Below are positions 61,859 to 64,000 of a stretch of 64,000 nt of DNA, one piece after another. The position numbers and the translations under genes are program-made. Source of the DNA: Prosthecobacter debontii (GTDB taxonomy: Bacteria; Verrucomicrobiota; Verrucomicrobiia; Verrucomicrobiales; Verrucomicrobiaceae); the NCBI GenBank assembly GCA_945869695.1, contig CAMBPV010000002.1:1-64000 (forward strand), in the 5' to 3' direction. Under the pieces are notes generated by a model. That model made no database searches, was not told the origin of the DNA, and saw only the letters and a program-made list of their open reading frames with translations. Positions within the stretch are counted from its first letter, which is position 1; each line of letters begins with the position of its first letter.

Positions 61859-62659
61859 GTGCCTGAAAATCCTGCCGCGCCCATGGTGTTCCTTCCGGCG
61901 ACACTCGCGGAGGACTCCAGCGGTGGCCCATTTACCGTCGTCGTGCAGACGCGTGAGGAGTTCACGCATTGGCTGCGCGCTCCGAACCCAAACGCTGAAA
62001 GCATTCAAGTCGAGGGGCTGATCGGTGACCCAGAAGTCTGGGCACTTGCGGCCCAAGGGGGGATGCAAATCCCGCTGGATGTCATCCTGAGCGATCCTGC
62101 GCTGGAGTTCTCTTCTCTCTACCGGCTTGTCGATGTCCGCTTGGTGCGTGAGGTCAGGGTCAGCATTCCGACCCGGCCAGGCTTCCTGAAAGCCCTGCGG
62201 CTCGCGGCGTCTCTGCAACTGCCTGTGCGGCTTCTCCCCGGTCAGCCGAGCCCTCAGTCTTTGGTTGAGTTGAACGAGGCGGCCCATTTTTATCTTCGGG
62301 ATCCCATGGTTGAAGTTCCTGTCGAGTTTTTCCATTCGGTGTTCTCAGCCTTCCGCGGTATGGAAGAAGGCACACTTTGGACTTTTCTTGAACAGGACCC
62401 TGCCTTTTTCTGCCACGTCGACCCTGCGGGCCAAGCGCTCCACGAACCCGATTTCGTTGAGGCCCATCTTTCGGACCTTCTCAAGACGGGTGCCGAGTGT
62501 GCCACATGCCGATGGCAGCCAATCTGCGCTGGCTATTTCAAATGGCCCGATCCCGCTTATGATTGCGCGGGAGTAAAGGAACTCTTTGCCACGCTCGAAT
62601 CTGCGGCCGTTGAAATCACTCGTGATCTGGCCACCCAAGAAATTGAATCCTCCTCATGA
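61859..62659 (+). CDS. SPASM-like cluster protein lacking a radical SAM core
   Basis: A 266-residue protein placed between precursor and radical SAM enzyme. It lacks CxxxCxxC and any TIM-barrel motif. Its C-terminal third carries Cys185, Cys214, Cys217, Cys223 and Cys236 in the order C...CxxCx5C...C (AECATCRWQPICAGYFKWP), resembling the SPASM auxiliary Fe-S domain but without the usual Cys three residues after the CxxCx5C set. The N-terminal 180 residues (TREEFTHWLRAPNPNAESIQVEG, VEVPVEFFHSVFSAFRG) are unknown to me. GTG 61859 is used; ATG 61883 is possible. Its stop overlaps the next start (ATGA). Proposed partner of the maturase. Confidence 0.8.
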   Translation: MPENPAAPMVFLPATLAEDSSGGPFTVVVQTREEFTHWLRAPNPNAESIQVEGLIGDPEVWALAAQGGMQIPLDVILSDPALEFSSLYRLVDVRLVREVRVSIPTRPGFLKALRLAASLQLPVRLLPGQPSPQSLVELNEAAHFYLRDPMVEVPVEFFHSVFSAFRGMEEGTLWTFLEQDPAFFCHVDPAGQALHEPDFVEAHLSDLLKTGAECATCRWQPICAGYFKWPDPAYDCAGVKELFATLESAAVEITRDLATQEIESSS

Positions 62660-63858
62660 GCAACCGTGTTTTTAGCGTCATCCTCCTTCCCACTGCGGAG
62701 TGCAATGTGGCATGCACCTACTGCTTCGAGCACAAGGAGCCCCATCGTCTTTCGATGCTGCTAGTGCCGCTGCTCACTAAGCAACTCCTCGATCACATCG
62801 AGCACGAAGGCATCGAGGAATGCGAGATCTATTGGCAGGGTGGCGAGGCAATGATCATGGGTCCTGCGTGGTTTGTGGAAGCCGGGAAGATCATGGACGA
62901 TGCGGCCGCGGTGCGAGGTCGCCGCTTCACCCACTACCTCCAGACAAATCTCATCAGTTACTCGCCCGCCTGGAATGAAGTGCTAAAGGATATGTTTGGC
63001 GGATCGCTCGGCACCTCGATGGACTTTCCGAATCTCCACCGCAAGCTCTTCAGCGGAAGCGCGGAGGGTTACACTGCAATCTGGACGCAGCGACTCCGCG
63101 AGGCGCAGGCCGCCGGCATCGACATCGGCGTCATCGCGGTGCTTCACCAAGGCAGTATCGACGCAGGTGCCGATGCCTTTTACCGCTACTACACCGAAGA
63201 ACTTGGGCTCAAAAGTTTCCAAGTGAACACTCCGTTTCCTGGAGGACCGGCAAAAGCGGTGGAAGCGGAGTTTGACCTCGACAAAACCGCGCTGGCGAGA
63301 TTCCTCTCTGAACTTTTTGATATCTGGATGGAGCGCGGACACGCCGCAGGCATCTCGCTTGGTCCATTCGACTCACTCATCCATCACTTCACGGGTGCGC
63401 CCGCGCGACTGCCTTGCATTTGGAAAGAGAACTGCTCGAATCAATTCATCAGCGTGGATTCCAAGGGCTCTGTGGCGCAGTGTGACTGTTGGGTGACAAG
63501 CTACCCCGAGACGTTTTTTGGCAATGTCTTCCGCGATGCCGATCTCACGCAGATGCTGCGCACCAGCCCCGCAAGACGGGAGTTTATTGAGCGCCCGAAA
63601 CATCTCGTCGAGCATGAGGACTGCCTCGAGTGCCGCTTCCTTTCCATCTGCCACGGCGGATGTCCTGTGCGCACCTACAGTGCGCTGGGCACCATGCTGG
63701 CAAAGGATCCTTACTGCGAAGTTTACAAAGCCGTGTTCAGCCGCGCAGAAACCCACAGTCGTGCGCTGCTCCGCCGCCAGCCTCGGTTTACCGGTGCCAC
63801 AAAGCCGACGATTCAAACCGGTCCGGCGAGCATGACAACGGTGGCGATCCCTCGATGA
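62656..63858 (+). CDS. Radical SAM/SPASM peptide maturase (GrrM-like)
   Basis: A 400-residue radical SAM enzyme. The [4Fe-4S] site is CNVACTYC (Cys16, Cys20, Cys23), the GGE-like motif is WQGGEAM (residues 60-66), and the C-terminal SPASM domain has Cys254, Cys260, Cys276, Cys278 and the complete CxxCx5CxxxC (Cys323, 326, 332, 336) plus Cys354. This architecture is that of peptide-modifying enzymes such as GrrM/OscB, which link Trp/Phe to Asn-type residues. Its ATG overlaps the partner gene's stop by 4 nt, so the two are co-translated. Substrate is presumed to be the WIN peptide. A Thr/Ala-rich tail follows the SPASM domain. Confidence 0.92.
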   Translation: MSNRVFSVILLPTAECNVACTYCFEHKEPHRLSMLLVPLLTKQLLDHIEHEGIEECEIYWQGGEAMIMGPAWFVEAGKIMDDAAAVRGRRFTHYLQTNLISYSPAWNEVLKDMFGGSLGTSMDFPNLHRKLFSGSAEGYTAIWTQRLREAQAAGIDIGVIAVLHQGSIDAGADAFYRYYTEELGLKSFQVNTPFPGGPAKAVEAEFDLDKTALARFLSELFDIWMERGHAAGISLGPFDSLIHHFTGAPARLPCIWKENCSNQFISVDSKGSVAQCDCWVTSYPETFFGNVFRDADLTQMLRTSPARREFIERPKHLVEHEDCLECRFLSICHGGCPVRTYSALGTMLAKDPYCEVYKAVFSRAETHSRALLRRQPRFTGATKPTIQTGPASMTTVAIPR

Positions 63859-63891
63859 AGGCGAGTCATCTTCTGAAAGAGCATCCTGAAC

Positions 63892-64000
63892 ATGATGATG
63901 AGCCAAATTCAACGACGGAGTGCAATGGCAATCGCGCCGCTTCTCGTGATTCTTTGCGGCAACCTGATCAGTTGCGCCTCCAAACCAAAGCCAGCGGTCA
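63892..64000 (+). CDS. Lipoprotein, partial (continues beyond the right edge)
   Basis: From ATG 63892 (further in-frame ATGs at 63895 and 63898) the frame reads MMMSQIQRRSAMAIAPLLVI then LCGNLISCASKPKPAV and is open to the end. The LISC lipobox and hydrophobic region mark a lipoprotein signal. It follows the maturase by 33 nt and probably belongs to the cluster; in GrrA-type loci a transporter-like substrate-binding protein is sometimes found at this position, but too little is visible to say. Confidence 0.6.
   Translation, partial: MMMSQIQRRSAMAIAPLLVILCGNLISCASKPKPAV

Noticed and set aside
1..64000. tRNA, rRNA, CRISPR or insertion sequence
   Set aside because: No tRNA cloverleaf signature outside coding regions, no regularly spaced repeats and no transposase motif were found by eye; a covariance-model search would be needed to exclude small RNAs.

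Overview
The window is a gene-dense, GC-rich bacterial chromosome segment, most likely from Verrucomicrobiota (Verrucomicrobiaceae / Prosthecobacter-like). The assignment rests on gene content: secreted PQQ-like propellers, a DUF6797-type protein, a DUF1501 protein, a 1069-residue GDSL/propeller/HEAT/cytochrome c fusion, 'planctomycete-type' cytochrome c proteins, a PEP-CTERM tail and sulfatase/amidohydrolase relics typical of the PVC superphylum. I found no rRNA, tRNA, CRISPR array or intact transposase.

Layout. 1-9.7 kb: secreted propeller proteins and a DUF1501 protein interleaved with purine synthesis genes (purF-purD in one operon, purM nearby). 9.8-18.6 kb: a porin-like beta-barrel with a near-consensus promoter almost on its start codon, a HAD hydrolase, a PQQ-like gene broken by an in-frame TGA, an M14 carboxypeptidase, the rfbA-rsmE-folC operon and an OppA-like lipoprotein. 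18.6-25.5 kb: glutaredoxin-like protein, solitary nuoA, two small c-type cytochromes flanking a D-2-hydroxyacid dehydrogenase, and an mlaEFD-type lipid transport operon. 25.6-30.7 kb: rseP, long-form ispG, trmB and an AlkC-like gene in tight succession. 31-34.9 kb: a flavinylated NosR-like membrane protein with its ApbE flavin transferase, then corA. 34.9-43.5 kb: GT39-like membrane protein, PhoD-like phosphatase, yaeQ, beta-helix protein, ArsR regulator, a UPF0175/DUF3368 toxin-antitoxin pair with a toxin relic, and lpdA. 43.6-56 kb: the GDSL/heme fusion, SRPBCC, HTH, M32 peptidase, FHA-cyclase, an LptF/G-type permease, a NusG paralogue and a POT transporter. 56-57.9 kb: a decayed stretch with sulfatase and amidohydrolase remnants, an EF-hand protein, a glycine-zipper lipoprotein and a palindrome.

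The most interesting locus is the right end (about 60.9-64.0 kb): a probable RiPP cluster. Behind a sigma70-like promoter lie an exported NTF2-like protein, an 89-residue precursor whose C-terminus repeats Trp-Ile-Asn four times in a Gly/Arg-rich array behind a twin-arginine-like leader, a protein with an isolated SPASM-like cysteine cluster but no radical SAM core, a radical SAM/SPASM enzyme coupled to it by an ATGA overlap, and the start of a lipoprotein. The Trp-x-Asn repeats next to a radical SAM/SPASM enzyme resemble cyclophane ('triceptide', GrrA/GrrM-like) systems, but the Tat-like leader and the separate SPASM-only partner are unusual.

The genome is compact: most convergent pairs end within 0-6 nt of each other or overlap. 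Functions are inferred from motifs I could read; no database search was possible.
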